Counted from the stretch's first letter, positions 11,205 through 23,985 are shown. The stretch: 64,000 bases of DNA from Lepiota brunneoincarnata (GCA_023014365.1 JAEBUN010000006.1:186001-250000), one strand, 5' to 3'. Numbers and translations are program-made. Notes: generated by a model not told the origin, from the sequence alone.

Positions 11205-13724
11205 ATGAGCCCAGAGACTCTCGCAGATCTCAGCAGAAACGCTTCTGCCATTTCCACGTCGAGCTCAGACTCCTCTTCTCCACCTCACTTCATCTCTCCT
11301 AGACCTCGTCTCACCCGTCGCAACTTTTCCGCACCACGTTCCATTAGTCCACACTCTCCTCCTCAGCCACTCCCCACTTATCTCTCCATAGACCTTGCCA
11401 GCAACGACGAGTCCAGGCGCATGCAAGATGTCCATGCACAGGCCCGTACTCGTTCCAAGTCCCGCAGTCGCCCCACTGTGAACTCAACAGACGATTTCAA
11501 GTTTGGCGCAACTCTCGGCGAGGGGTCTTACTCGACGGCAAGTTTTCTCCTTCACACAGCCATACCCACACACACGTTCTCATTCAACCTTTCTACACAG
11601 GTGCAAAAAGCCACCCACGTCATTACTGGACAGCAATATGCAATCAAGATCCTTGAGAAATCGCATCTTGTGCGGAATGACAAAATGCACACTGCGATTG
11701 CCGAACGCAAGGCTCTCGCCGCATTGGGTGCGGGCCATCCTGGCATCGTCCGCTTGCATTCCGCATTCCAAGACGATTGGCGACTATGTGGGTGGTGAGA
11801 CATACTCTCCCTCACATCGCAATGACTGACTCGGTTAGATTTCGTGCTTGACCTCGCCAGAAACGGTGAAATGAAAACCTTGCTCAATAAGCTGGGATCA
11901 CTCTCCCTGCAGTGTTCCCGTTACTATGCCGCTCAGCTTGTGGATACGATCGAGTACATGCATTCAAAAGGGGTCATTCATCGGTGAGTGTCGCCCCGAC
12001 GCTTCGAGCCTTGGGTTGTGCGCTGATCCCGACCTCCTCCCTCCACAGCGACCTCAAACCAGAGAATCTTCTTCTCGACGACAATAGGCGAATGAAGATC
12101 TGCGACTTTGGGACAGGAAAGCTTTTAGAAACAGGAGGTCCGTTGGAACTACTGTCATGGCTCTCTTGGCCCCACATTCATTGGACGATAAGTGGACAGG
12201 GCTCAAACGTGGGTAGGAACCGCCCAGTATATAGCCCCGGAGCTTCTCGAAGCCAGGGAAACAAGCAAAAGGTAGTAATTAACCCTTTTTCATAGGTTAG
12301 CGTAAGCTCAAGCTTGCCTCAGTTCCGACTTTTGGGCCCTGGGATGTATAATCTACCAGTTCATTGCCGGTCGTTTCGCTTTTCAAGGGCTTTCGGATTT
12401 TTTAACTTGGCAAAAAATCAAGAAACTCGAATACAGCTTTCCTGAAGGGTTTGACGACGAGGCCAAAGATTTGATACAAAAACTACTTGTGCGTGATCAA
12501 TTGTCACCCCCGATTCAACGCCAACCCACTCAACCATTACCCTAGGTGCGCGAACCTACCGAACGTCTCGGCGTCGGCAGCCCAGGGAGCGAAAACGATA
12601 TACAGGCATTGAAGAACCATCCTTTCTTCAAGTCCATCGGATGGGATAAACTTTGGACAGATCCGGCGCCACCACTTGAAGCTGGTCTTTTCAAGAAGGA
12701 ACACCCTCTTCCCCCAAATAACGATCAAATCTGGGATGATGTGGAGGCCGCCTGGGACGATATCATGGCTGAAGACGAGATGTCTTGGGCATCTGACGCT
12801 GAAGGACCCCACCCTCCTACCCATATGAACGGAACCACGGGAAAGGAAGAGGAACTGAGTGATCCACTGAAGATTTCACCTGGTGGCCAGGCTCGAAGGG
12901 GGACCGGCTCGACTCTGAAGGGCGTAGACGAAATCAAAAGGCAGCTTGCGAAGGGACAAGCTGACAATGAGAGCCCATCCGTCGTTAACGATTCATCTAC
13001 AAGTGGATCTCCCACAAGCTCGTCGGGAGAAAGTCCTAGCAGCAATGTCGTGATCACCCCCGCCACACCACCCGTGGCCGAACCCTCACAAGCACCGACG
13101 CAAATCACGCCTCAAGACCCACTCGAAAACGAGCGAGGACGGAATCCGGCCTTGTCCCCCAAGCAAGGACATGGTCCTTCCTCTGATATTGACTTGTAAG
13201 TTGGGCAAATTTGCGATCGTTACACCACTTATGTCTCATCTCCAGCGTCCGAATCCTTGAAATTGCCCGCCAGTGAATCAGTATTGTTTAGCTCCTCCAT
13301 AGAGGAGCGTTCGATGAAACGCCGTGCAAGCAAACTCATTCCTCTTGTCCCACAAGGGAAAGCCAAAGCTCGCCAGCTGGTCCTCACGAGCAAGCGTTTG
13401 CTGTGTTTAAAGCAACGACAAAAACCGCATGATCTGTCTGTCAAATTTGAGCTGGCGCTCAAGGCCTCCGAAAAACTGAAGGAGAAAGACAAGGAGAAGG
13501 AGTCTCGGGGGATCATAGCCTCTGTGCAACGCAAGGGCGAAAGAGAATTCGTGGTGTTGACAGTAAGTGTGCAGCAGCCTGAAACGACCGGATGCTAACT
13601 CGTTTAGACAACCAAATCTTACAATTTCGCTGCAAAGACTTCTGACCTTGCACAAATCTGGTTGGGTAAACTCGATGAGAGCCTGGTGTCTCATGGACGC
13701 AAACCCTCACAATTACGGACTTGA
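11205..13724 (+). CDS. pkh: PDK1-type AGC protein kinase with C-terminal PH domain
   Basis: Ser/Thr kinase resembling 3-phosphoinositide-dependent kinase 1 (yeast Pkh1/2, S. pombe Ksg1), which phosphorylates the activation loops of other AGC kinases. After a Ser-rich N-tail the kinase domain begins GATLGEGSYST|VQKAT (the bar marks an intron), with the catalytic Lys in YAIKILEK, HRDLKPENLLLDD, DFG in ICDFGTGKLL, the activation segment TWVGTAQYIAPELLEA, and SSDFWALGCIIYQ with LVREPTERLGVGS near the end. A Ser/Thr-rich spacer follows, then a PH-domain-like segment (FSSSIEERSMKRRASKLIPL ... SYNFAAKTSDLAQIWLGKL) as in PDK1. The intron at 11538-11600 starts with GC (GCAAGT) rather than GT. It restores the glycine loop and is needed for the frame. 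No surplus bases were seen in this gene. Confidence 0.9.
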
Positions 13725-14286
13725 CGAGGATACAGCATACCTCACATACATGTTAATCGACAATCTGGCTTTTACCCCATGCAGCTTGTCTTTCAGTTCT
13801 TGAAAATTGGACACCTGGTTTTATTCTTATTTCATGTTTTGGGTCTTATTACTAAAATTTCGTAGTCGTACTTCAATCCGAATGTTATCCGCGCTCTCAC
13901 AATCATCACTTGTAAACCCAGATGTATATTCCTCTCCAATAATGACTATTAGCCTATCAACCCCAACCGGCGACTACCAAGGAGCGAATTTCTTGTCCAC
14001 TCAGTCGCTCGACAGTTGTATTGCCAACCTCGAAACCTACCCGAATCGTCCCAAACGCGTGTGCTCCTAGGTAGTCTACTTGTTGCCTCGATTTCAATTG
14101 GAAGTGCCAAGATCCATACGAGCAAGAGCAATGAAGATGGCGGTACGAATTCCACGAAGATTCCATCTGCATGCCTTACTCCACACACTGCACTTTTGTA
14201 GTCGTGCTTATATACCCCCAATATCTTTAATAGCATAGGATTGTTTGCCTATAAAGCCTGGATAATATATATATGCACGACGTAAA
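13725..14286. other. Convergent intergenic region, no gene seen
   Basis: About 560 bases between two genes that end toward each other (PDK1 on +, ILV6 on -). ORFs on both strands are short and unrelated to anything recognisable; presumably two 3' UTRs. Confidence 0.5.
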
Positions 14287-15492
14287 TCACCCAGGAGGAA
14301 GGAGGCTGGCATCGACGGTATCACCCTGATCCGCAGTAGCTTCTTCATCCTCATCCGGCCTGACGATAGGTGTTCTTGGCATTGCCATGAGGCCTGCAAA
14401 CAATCGAGATTAAATTTCCCATAAACATAGCGGGCAGCTGTTGGGAACACCTACCTGTACGAGCAGATTCAAGAATACCGAAAGGTTTCAACAAGCTCAA
14501 GAAAGCCTCTACCCTCGGTGTTTTAGCGGCCTAACTCTATAATCACACTATTCTCGGCAATATCCACAATCCGAGCTCCAAACTCCTTAGAGAGGCTCGA
14601 TATCGAGTGGAAGTGCTGGTGCTTGAGACGGAGAGCTTCGGACGGTGTCAGTTGGGGCTCCGCTGCCGAGGACTGCTGGTGGGCGCTACGCTCAAAGTTC
14701 TCGGCGAGGGCCGACTCGCGCTCGAGCTTGGACGTGTCGGCCTTGCGGGGGTCGTGCGATGGCCCACCTACGAGTTGTTCGTCGAGGTACTCTGGGCCGA
14801 GGATGGATATTTTGACCAAAAGCAGCTCGCGAGAGATCACACTTGTCTCCGTGTAATCGAGGACCGCCCACACGGGCACCTATAAATAGAGAACACAAAG
14901 AATAAAAAAAATCAGGCGTTGCGCCGAGGCACAAGAACACACCGCGACGCACGAGATCCTCGAGCTGTCTCCTAGCCTGTTCAACAACACCATCTTGGCC
15001 GCTGAGAACGATACACATCCGACTGAGGTCACGAATTTCGGTTCGGCAGACAACGAGAGAATCGATGTTGAATCCCCTGCCTGCGAGAATACCCGACACA
15101 CGCGAGAGAACACCGGGCTCATTTTGGACCAAGCAATTCAAGATATGTCTTTGGCCATAGCAAACGTGTAAATATAAATTATGGTAGCGATGTCCCACTT
15201 GACTCACTTTTTGAACGGCTGGAGGCTTGGAGGCGGGGTGTTGTAGAGGATATTGGTGACAGCTTCCTCAGCGGTGCGTGATCGCGGGAGGTCCATAGCA
15301 GGCAATGGTGGAGGACGTATCCTGTGGGAGCGCTTGTAGTCGAGAGCAGACGTGGAGTCGTCTATAGGCTTGGGGGGCTGGGGAGGCTTAACAGGGTCAT
15401 TTTGTTGAAATGCGCGGAGAGACGTCGAGAGGAGACGGGCAGAGCGGTTGCACAAGCACCGCGCGAGCGTTGATAGCGAAGATGCCGGCCAT
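14287..15492 (-). CDS. ILV6: Acetolactate synthase regulatory (small) subunit, mitochondrial
   Basis: Regulatory subunit of acetohydroxyacid synthase, first common step of valine/leucine/isoleucine synthesis, conferring valine feedback inhibition. After an Arg/Ser-rich presequence (mitochondrial targeting) the protein has the ACT domain RHILNCLVQNEPGVLSRVSG, GRGFNIDSLVVCRTEI and LSRMCIVLSGQDGVVEQARR. A second block follows (PVWAVLDYTETSVISRELLL, HFHSISSLSKEFGARIVDIA), then VEAFLSLLKPFGILESARTG and an acidic C-terminus ending ASLLPPG. Introns separate the presequence, the ACT domain and the rest. Two surplus bases are inferred: at 14531-14532 (Leu TTA/TTG) before AAKTPRVEAF, and at 15483-15484 (Gly GGC/GGA) in the presequence. 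The start at 15492 is chosen because it gives a good targeting peptide once the latter is discounted. Confidence 0.9.
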
Positions 15493-15560
15493 ACCTGAGC
15501 AGGAGGAGGAGCAATTTGAAGTTGAATAAATTTATATCTATTGATTATATAAGCTACCTC

Positions 15561-18500
15561 CTAACCTCTCGCTTGCTGCAGCACAGTACGAGCAAGCTGC
15601 ACATACTCTGTGGCCTCGCCTACATCTTTGTTTTCACCCTCAGAAACCTTCTCCCAATGCGACAGACCCGTGTCCACTAAGGTGAAAGCCTCCATCTCCG
15701 AATGCTCGTCAACCCACCGAACATACTCGGCCTCTTGCCAACCATGTAGGGTGTGTGGGAGCGGTATGGGGGACCGTACCAAGACATGGTGCAACACAAT
15801 CAACACAGGTAATCCCGCTGTATACTTGGATGAGGCCAATTGGCCATTCTCCAAAAACATGAGATGCCTGCTGATGTGTCAGCTACATTGGCGCTTAGTT
15901 TTGATAGAACGTACCTCATCGCACGGAGAGCTTTGTATTCGTCTCCAATCGTCTCCAGTCCTCCAGCACCTTTGCCTTGTGATGTATCAGCGATGAAGTT
16001 GTTGAGAGCAAACTCAACCTCCGTCATATCGCTCGTCAGTTGTAGTTTACCACTTTCCCCGAGTGGTTTAACAATCGACACGTGCAGAAGGAACGTCTTG
16101 ATAACGAATTTCACGATAGAGATAACCCTGCATATTGTTTAGCGTTCTGCCCTTTGACAAGGGGAACCCATACCATACCATAGTCTGCTCACGTCACTAA
16201 TGTTGTATTTGCTCAGAACCTCAGACTTGAAAAAGATCAGCTTTTCCGTCAGCTCTTTGGTGTAAAGGCTTGAACGCCCCATCCCAGCCAATGGATCCAC
16301 CGACTTTCCAAAGTCAATTCGGTGTAAGCCCGCTATTATCGCTCCCAAATCTCGACGTATTGCTGCCAACAAGGGTTCAGTCAACCGCTCATAACAGCGA
16401 TAGATGTTCTAGAGCGTAAAAGATATTGTTAGCCCATTGTTCACCCGCAGCGCCTACGAATCCCAACCTGAATGTCCGACTTCAGGATCCCGTAAACAGC
16501 TTCGGAATGTTCCTCTGCAAGCTTCGAGAGCCTCATCCAACAATGATACAAGAAACTAGTTAGTTGTGCGTTGCCGATCTGTTGCGGGGTCGCCATTGAT
16601 CCAATGAAGGAAAATGCCGATCTTTCTCTGACAACCTTCGGAAATCAATCATTAGCTAAAGATCGTGCCACTACCAATACATCCAATAGGTCTGAAAATA
16701 CACACCAGATTCTCAGCTCTCGACACCATCATCTCCAAACTCGCGGCAGCAATCTTACCGATTGCTTTCACAAGCAGGGGATCGAACCGAGCCGCATCCA
16801 GCTCGTTGGCCACAGCACGAGCTACATTGGTCCCCTCTGTGGATCCAGGTGGTGATCTCGTGCTCCCCAGGAAGGCCTGAGCAACCACCTCATTCAGCTT
16901 GTTGGTTGATCGCGATAGATAGAGCGATTCTATATGGGATATTGAGCGCAAAACCAGAACTGTTTCTGGACTGGTCGCGAAATCAGATGATTACGATCCT
17001 AACCCCATTTGGGAGAACCACCTCACCTTTGGAAAGTACTGATATATATGGTATCTGTGTGCACCGCTATTTTGGCGAAGAATTCATGGAAGAGGCGTAA
17101 TAGTCCTAGGGTATCCGCTACCAAGGGTATTCTGAAGAAAGGTCGACCCTACGAAAATAATTGGGACCACTGCATATAAGATTGGCCGTAAGAAAACACG
17201 TACCTTTCACACTATCCCGCACATGCCTTTCAAGAGACCGACTCAGGGACGACCAAAACGTAGCAGTGGGTCTGTTTTCAAGTAACTGTTGACCGGAGGT
17301 AATCGGCAAACCCGAAAGGGGTCACATGAATCCGGAGACAACGGAAATACACAGATGATAGTCAACTGTCTCACCTTCATCGCCCCATCCAGGAACACCA
17401 CCTGAGTGACGGTATCCCTTTTCATTTTTAGCACCCGTTCGAGCGTATGTACCTGTCTGCCGGTTAGATATCGGATTTGTTCAGGTAAAAAGAACGTTGA
17501 AAAATGAAGAGGGTGCACTGAGGTGCCGAGAAAGCAGCCACCAGGCCAAGGGAAAAAAACGTCGCCGTACCCTGGCGCAGCACTCTGTCATTGCTTCGAA
17601 CATGGCCTCGAGGCGTGCCCAAAGAGCGGCAGTATACTGTGGGACAGTGGCGCTAGTCGGTTCGGTTCTAACACGAGAGCGATATGCTGCGGGCGATTGC
17701 TGTAAATTTGGAGATGCACTTTGATCTGATAAGAAGTCAGTTTTAGAACAGCTTTATCACGAGAACGACGTAAACGAACCAATTGCCAGAACATCTCTCG
17801 ATATTTTCGATAAGTCAAAGGCGCTCTGTATCCGTTCTTCGACGGCCTGCGACAGGTCAGATAGTAACCCTTGCACAAGAGTGGGCAAGACCCGGAGATT
17901 ATATGCTGTTTGTAAGGAAGACGCCAGGAGGGTCTGGTTCTGGGGAGTCTTAACAAAACAAAAGGGGCATCTTGCGAGGTGACTAACCAGGGTTTTTAGG
18001 CCCATCAAGACCATGTTTTCCATCTCACTTGTTACTCTCGTGCGGGCTTCCTGGATGAAAGGTTCATACGCGGAAACAACATTAATCGAGCGCAATGAAA
18101 TTTCCGGTATAGCATCCTCCTCCTCCGAGTTGTTGCTGGTACTATCAGCATCGTCTATAGCTCGCAATGGTAGATCCCCTTCGGGAATTCCGTCCAAAAG
18201 CGCAACTGAGAGGGCACCAATCTTAACATGTGGACAAATGTGCATCCGAAATACACACCTAGCTCCGCGATGCTCAGTGCTGCTTTCGCAATCGCCCGTT
18301 CTTTCTCATCTTCAGTATCCATAGTTTGTCCAACCGTTGAGGCAAAGCCACTCGTATCACCCACTACAGCTGTTGTGGACTTGGCATCAGTCTCGGTTCT
18401 ATCATTCATCTCGTTCATCTGGGCTTGCAGCCGCCGCGCCAGCATGACAAAGCGCGAAGTGCGCCGTAGCACATCAGATGCTTGGTGAAGCCTCTGTAGT

Positions 18501-19068
18501 CTGACGACTTGTATGCGGAGGGACTCATAAGGTACGCGTATCTTGGAGCGCAGCCTGATCGTCGCACTTAGAGCTATAGAGCTGAGGGAATTCCTCTAGA
18601 AAATGATACATACTTTTCAGCAGAACCGTCCAAGTCTTTGAGCCCGTGTCGGATTGAGGATAACGATCCGGACATGCTATTAGCACTTGTTGCTTGCTGT
18701 AACAGGTCCTCATGATGAGCAGCGACCTATGGTGGGTTTGAGGCAAGCACCAGAACATAAATGAGAAAGGACACACAAGGCTTTTAATTTGTTTGGCCAC
18801 GTCGTCTATTCCAAAAGACAACTTTGAAATTGCAACTGAAATATCCTCTTTTGCGATTGAGTCCTGAGTGGTAGATTTGGTATGATTCACAACCAGCTTC
18901 GAGGCTGCTGCCCGCGCATCAGACGGCGGAGAGTACGACTCTCCAGCAAGGATGACATTTGCATATTCATTGGGATCAAAACCTGTGCTTGCAAAGACAG
19001 AGTAATCTAGAGAAGGGGAAGATAAGACCCGGCGTGATCACAGAGCAAGAAAACGGCAAACCACTCAT
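15561..19068 (-). CDS. COG5: COG complex subunit 5
   Basis: Subunit of the conserved oligomeric Golgi tethering complex, lobe B, needed for retrograde vesicle traffic in the Golgi. N-terminal exons read YSVFASTGFDPNEYANVILA, then ISKLSFGIDDVAKQIKSLV and LRRTSRFVMLARRLQAQ, the COG5 N-terminal signature. The middle has IGALSVALLDGIPEGDLPLR and SYEPFIQEAR-like helices. The C-terminal half has LLRLFHEFFAKIAVHTDTIY, SSLYTKELTEKLIFFKSEVL and ends EYVQLARTVLQQARG. There are more than ten introns. The start is uncertain: I take the ATG at 19066-19068, which is followed almost at once by an intron; an alternative upstream exon is possible. A surplus base lies at 17104-17105 (Arg AGG/AGA) just before LLRLFHEFF. 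Confidence 0.9.
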
Positions 19069-19307
19069 GAAGCTTGAAGGCGTGTGCTCAACTTGCGATG
19101 AGGATGTTATGGTCACATGTCCTCCACAGATATCCCCGATGGAGCTAACTGGGAGCAGCCATGGCTAGCTTGACCTGATGTCACTCGAGGGTCGAGTTTG
19201 CGAGGGCTCCAATCAGCTGCTACGGCATCTACCCCCACCTTTATATTCGACTGATATCTGAGGCGTACTCGCATCTTCGAATCCGGCCATCTACCACTTC
19301 AACTCCC

Positions 19308-20840
19308 ATGGCATATTCCTACTATCAACAGGCAATTCCTGGATGGGGCACGAACCAAGTATGTGACAGAACCGCGAACCACCACGCTATTCTGACTTGA
19401 CCCTCATCAGTTCCGATTCGTACCCCCACCTGTACCAAGCTTCCAGCCCCAACCGTACTGTGAGCCCTGGATGCCATATGTCCACCATCTGATTGACATA
19501 TTAACCCATCCTTCTATATAACAGGGGGAGGCCTGGATTTTTATCGCGCCCATGCTACGAGTCCTGATCTGTGAGCATCATGGCCCTCATTTTACCCAGA
19601 TCCATTCTGCGCAAGCCAAAAAGTCCTCAAGAGTTTGATGACGATAGGTCCTTGTATAACCATGCCATTACCCGCATCCGCGACTTCCCGGACGGTCCTG
19701 TTGGCGTTGGGTTCCACGAAGCTAGACACTGGCACCGCCGAGCCTACGGTGGATTGGTGAGTACCGCTCTGAGAGTTTTTTCAAGGGGATTTTACTCAAT
19801 TTCGTAAAGGGGGAAATACATCTACTTTCCGCTACCGAACTTGGTCATGCGGCCGCTTATGAGGCTTACCGAACATGGATCCATCATACCGCAGTACTTG
19901 CGCCATCTGGTGGCGACATCGAGCGCCAACGAGAAGCCCTGATCGCACTTGCCATTGCTGAAGGTATGTCGTTGACTGGTTCATTGCCATCTACCTGCTG
20001 ATAGTCCCCGAGTTACCCGTCTACTGCAGTATAGTGGTAGGCCTCAGGATCCCTACCTACGTAGTGCCGCATCCGAAGCGGCAGCCCATACTGCTTCTCG
20101 TATTTTCTACCAGGTTAGAGAGTCCCCGTAGGCATACTTCTGGTTTGCCCAAAACTGACCGTGGATTGATGCAGACGCGCGATGGTCTTGATAACGAGTT
20201 CCGTTCTCGCTCCCTTTACAGGGATGATGTGTACGACGACCCCTACTATGAGGACGACGAACTTGCATATTCCAGCCGATACCGTTCGCGCTCCCGACAC
20301 CGTTCTCGCTCCCGTCGGCTATCATACTCCGGCGCACCGGCCATTGTGCAAGTCCCGAGTGCAGCCTACAGCACTAATGGGGGCATCCCGGGTGTCGCAC
20401 ACAGTGACCACACTCAGCCAGGTTACGGGACGAACTATGGAAGCCCATATCCAGGAGGTGCTATGCCCATGACTATTCCGGGTCGTACCTCGCCTTACCC
20501 AAGTGGTATGGCGATGGGCAGTGCCGCTTCTTACCCTGGGACGTCGATGTCAATGGGCGTAAGCCCATCCGCGTACCAGATCCCACTGGGTGGAACGACC
20601 CCCTACAGCTCCAGTATCGCCGCACCCAGTATCAATCATTCTAGGAGTCGGAGTGCCTCTTTTTCCTATCCTCAGCAAGCATACATGAGTCAGCCGATGA
20701 ACACCATGGGTGCAGGCTACATGGGCATGCCTGCCAGTTCTGCTTCTCCGGGCCAAACGATCATCATTCAACCCCCAAGGAAGCACCGTCATAAGCACCG
20801 CCATCGCCACCACCGATCAAGAAGTATTGACAGATACTAA
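19308..20840 (+). CDS. Conserved basidiomycete protein, Arg/Ser- and His-rich C-terminus
   Basis: Multi-exon gene of unknown function. It starts MAYSYYQQAIPGWGTNQ, then GLDFYRAHAT, then a conserved-looking helical block: GVGFHEARHWHRRAYGG, TELGHAAAYEAYRTWIHH, EREALI-type ALIALAIAE, LLQYSGRPQDPY and LRSAASEAAAHTASRIFYQ. The A-Y-E-A-Y helices faintly recall CipC/DUF3759 proteins, but I would not assign it. The C-terminal half is disordered, with SRYRSRSRHRSRSRR, many Gly/Pro/Ser/Met repeats, and a very basic His/Lys/Arg end (KHRHKHRHRHHRSRSIDRY). One frame change near 19570 is best explained by a very short intron (GTGAGC...ACCCAG, about 29 nt) rather than by a surplus base. The acceptor near 20000 was chosen (GAG|TT) because it keeps the frame. 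Confidence 0.65.
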
Positions 20841-22175
20841 GATTTGAACCATTGCGGTGGACTGTCAACGAGCCTGTTGCCCTGATTTCTCAACGCATAT
20901 GCCCCCTTCCATGGATACAAACTTTGCTATTAGCCTGTAATATGCCTGTGCTCCTATGTTTCGTACATATTCCCCGACAATGTATTCGGACGGTTTTTGC
21001 CGCCCGCACAGCGAGCAACGGGTCATCCACTCTTACGTAGAGGCGACCTCCGCCACTTGCCTCGAGGCAAGATACGGAAAGGGCAGCGAATTTCATCGAG
21101 AGATGAGATTGTAATATACGTATTGTGGTCTGTAAATAATAGATCCGCAACTAATATGTACTTTCCTGAGGTATACAAGCCGACACATTCTTACATGGTG
21201 TTGAAGTCGTGGAGAATATTGGCGATTTGCTCGGAAATCAGTGTCACTCGGAATTTTGACCCTGATTGTTGAAAAAGCCCCTCAAGAACTCTTGGTCCCC
21301 CGCCGGTCTAGGAACGTATTTCGAGAATACAGTTGCCGAGAGCCTTAAACATATTTATCGCCGATTGTCGGCTTCGGCTGCATTACGCCCTCGGTGCGAG
21401 CGGCGCTCGGCAACGCCAGCCAAATCATATATTACCGAGAACGGCACAGGTTCTTCCCCCCCACGCAATGCTATTTTTTCACGTTCCCCAGTCACTAGTC
21501 CCAGGCAAGACCTCCCGTCATCGCGATCCGGTTCGAATCGGTGTCATAGCAGGGCCCTTTTTCCAGAATAGCCATGGACAGGGCTTCTAAGAACGCGGAT
21601 TCTTGCCGTCGTTAGGTTCGTCGGTGGCGCTGGCCTGTCTAGCACCGGTCGCCCCAATCTGGCACGAAGTGGTTTGCCATGTTTCCCTTCTGTAGGTCGA
21701 GTCACATAGGGCCCATTGCCGCAGATGCAAGCCATTATTTCTCTCTTCCACTCCGACAACTATGCATCGGTTCTTGAGGTTTGTCGAAAGGATTATACTC
21801 ACAACGGATCGCACATCCTTTCTGTTTCCGTAATTATTTCATTGCTCGAAGTCAGTGCTGTGAAATTGATGGACGGTGCTTTCGAGGGCATGTGTCTTTG
21901 GACGGGGAGAAGGAATGGGATAGCGTATAAGGATAATGGAGTGAGGCAGATGACCATGTTGGGCATCGTTACTATGTGATGAGGAATGACAAAGCTTCAA
22001 CCCGGAGACTAAGTGAGCCCTTGCGAGGTGAGCCTTGGCATAAAATTTGATTGACACAGTAATTATATACATGGAGGAGCCCTGCTTGGATGTGTTCGTT
22101 CATTCAGTTGTTGTAGCAGAGAACCTCGTATTCCTGTGAAATATAATAAACAATTGAGGAACGGCTCAAGACTTG
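20841..22175. other. 1.3-kb region without a recognisable gene
   Basis: Convergent gap between the RS-rich protein and the DM9 gene. Short ORFs exist on both strands around 21266-21590 and 21544-21814, but none has coding-like composition, splice partners or a known motif. No tandem repeat or transposon end is obvious by eye. Confidence 0.45.
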
Positions 22176-23627
22176 TTAACACACATTGACTTGTTTTTCT
22201 TTACCGTCGTAGGGAATGTAAGCTCCTGCGACCAAGGGTTTGGATTTTAGCCCCGATTCGTGTGGCCCTCAACTCCTACTCACCGTCAAGCTTCTCACTG
22301 GCTTTTCCGGGGTGCCAAGCACCTTTGTGACAGGCCTTTGCAACGTAGAGTTGGGTACCATCATTCTCATAGCCACCTTCGACGGGTGTGTGTCCAAGAG
22401 CAGAGATGTCCAACTGGCCTCTGGTCTCAACCCAGCGAAGACCCCTCATGTCCCCGACAAGGATCTCGTACGTATCGAGCTGGGGAAAGTTCAGGCCTAA
22501 GAATCTTCTTTCATTTGTACAGTACACTTGCCTGAATTTCCGCGTTTTTGTAGCCAATGACGGCTCCCTTCTGGAACACGTCAGAAGCCTTTCCAGGCTC
22601 TAGAAATATTGGTGAGGTGGACATCATGTGAGTGTGATGAGGGAAGGTGGCTCACGGACACTGCCCTACAGCGACATCTTAATATAATGCCAGGAGGCTG
22701 AGATGGGGAACGAATGACTTACATCCTGGTATGCGCGGCAAATGTACAGGGTCCAGTCGTGCTCCTTTCCAACTTCAATAGCGTCGGGAGGGATCCTTTT
22801 CCCTTGATTGAGGACCCAAGTTGCAGGACCTCTGGGTCCATCGCGGTGGAACCGATCGGTGTGAGCCCTAGCATTCTCGAGCCACTTCTGCAATCCATAG
22901 ATGTCTGCCTTTTTCTGCAGATCTCCTTCAAGATCGTGCGTTCAAGTAAGGATGAAATTGGAACATACGGCTTCCTCACTCTTCTCATGATGTTTGTAGG
23001 CGAAGTAGCCACCAGCGAGAAGACCGGCGGCTGCGGCTAGGCCTCCGCCGATCTGCATGAAGTCGGCATTCGGTAACAAGTGGCCATTGGGCGAAGCAAA
23101 ACTGACCTCAAGCTGTTGTTTCCTCTCGTCGCTAAGCTCACCCCAGTGCTTCGTTTTATCTTCGTCGCTGAGTGAGGCAGCGGGCATTTGGGGACCTTTT
23201 TCGATGGCGAAGATTCAACTGTCAGTTTCCGTCGTCTTAAATCCAGACTTGCCTTGCTCTTGCTTTCCGTAGTCATGGGCGGGTGGCTGGGAGTGCTGAG
23301 GTGCCTGCCACTGTTGTTGTGGATGTTCGTCTCGTTGTTCGTGATGACCGCCGCCGTGATGATGTCCTTCGAGCCTACCCCACAATGCCGGTGTTATGTC
23401 CGGAGTCCAGTCAGACTTCGAAGCCCATGTTCAGCCAACTCTGTAAATTCAAACAAATGAATATTCTCACCTGAGAGCGGTGAGGTTGGATTATCTTATA
23501 TTGGTGTCCTATCAGGTGTAGGATCAGGCACCCTTGGTTGATTCACCAAAGAGGTGGCATGCATACCCTCGTACTCGACGACGTCACCATGGTTGTACTG
23601 AGTTCCGGGCTCCCAAGGTCGGGTCAT
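22176..23627 (-). CDS. Chitin-binding-like (CBM5/12) plus DM9-repeat protein
   Basis: Two recognisable modules. The N-terminus (RPWEPGTQYNHGDVVEYEG, then HQYKIIQPHRSQ and DWTPDITPALWGRL) has the spacing of a CBM5/12 chitin-binding module. A His/Gln-rich linker follows, then a short hydrophobic segment (GGGLAAAAGLLAGGYFAYKH), then a DM9/DUF3421 domain: TWVLNQGKRIPPDAIEVGKE, WTLYICRAYQDG, EILVGDMRGLRWVETRG, ALGHTPVEGGYENDGTQLYV and HPGKASEKLDG. The last exon supplies AYIPYDGKEKQVNVC and the stop at 22176. DM9 domains bind sugars (mannose) in animals; function in fungi is not established. No signal peptide is visible. Splice sites join all modules in one frame, so I see no break. Confidence 0.75.
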
Positions 23628-23985
23628 TAGGGCTACAGAGAGAGCGATTTGTGCGGGGAAACTCCAGTGGACGAAAGCCCTTTATATACCCCAGATAATC
23701 TCATCAGAGATGTCTCAGAGAATGGGCGATGTCGGCTGTACGCGCCTGGAGAACCCTCAGAAGGTGTCAGCCACTCTTGGCGTTTGGGGTAACATACGTA
23801 GCATCGACACAGGTGTGGTCAGACTGGTGGGTTCCAGTGACGAATGTGGCTGTCAAAGTTGGTGGTACACCCTACAGATGCTGTGTTGAGGTGCCAATTG
23901 GAGGGTGTTGGTCTTGATAAACTTGAGGATTAGGGGGTCAGAACACTTCCAGTGGATCTAGACCGTGGACTACAGTCCAAAAATA
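23628..23985. other. Intergenic, no gene seen
   Basis: Upstream region of the DM9 gene. Only short unsupported ORFs; probably its promoter. Confidence 0.4.

Noticed and set aside
12180..12240. Frame break in the PDK1 activation loop
   Set aside because: The acceptor at ATAAG (before TGGACAGG) gives the correct frame reading AQTWVGTAQY.
12725..13108. Long antisense ORFs over the PDK1 tail, the ABC tail and the HMG gene
   Set aside because: They mirror low-complexity Ser/Pro/Gly coding sequence on the other strand and have no motifs or splice support.
14287..17110. Calling ILV6, COG5, L12, PPT1 and others pseudogenes because of frame breaks
   Set aside because: Each is otherwise fully conserved from start to stop with good splice sites and only a single extra base. 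Loss of all of these together in one genome is implausible.
19555..19630. A surplus A in the AAAAA run of the RS-rich gene
   Set aside because: A short intron (GTGAGC to ACCCAG) just upstream restores the same frame without assuming an error, although at about 29 nt it is unusually short.
20000..20020. Frame break at the exon joint near 20010
   Set aside because: Using the acceptor CCCCGAG instead of CTGATAG puts the next exon in frame (VTRLLQYSGR).
21266..21814. Overlapping ORFs on both strands at 21.3-21.8 kb as a gene or transposon remnant
   Set aside because: No conserved motif, no terminal repeats seen, and composition is not coding-like.
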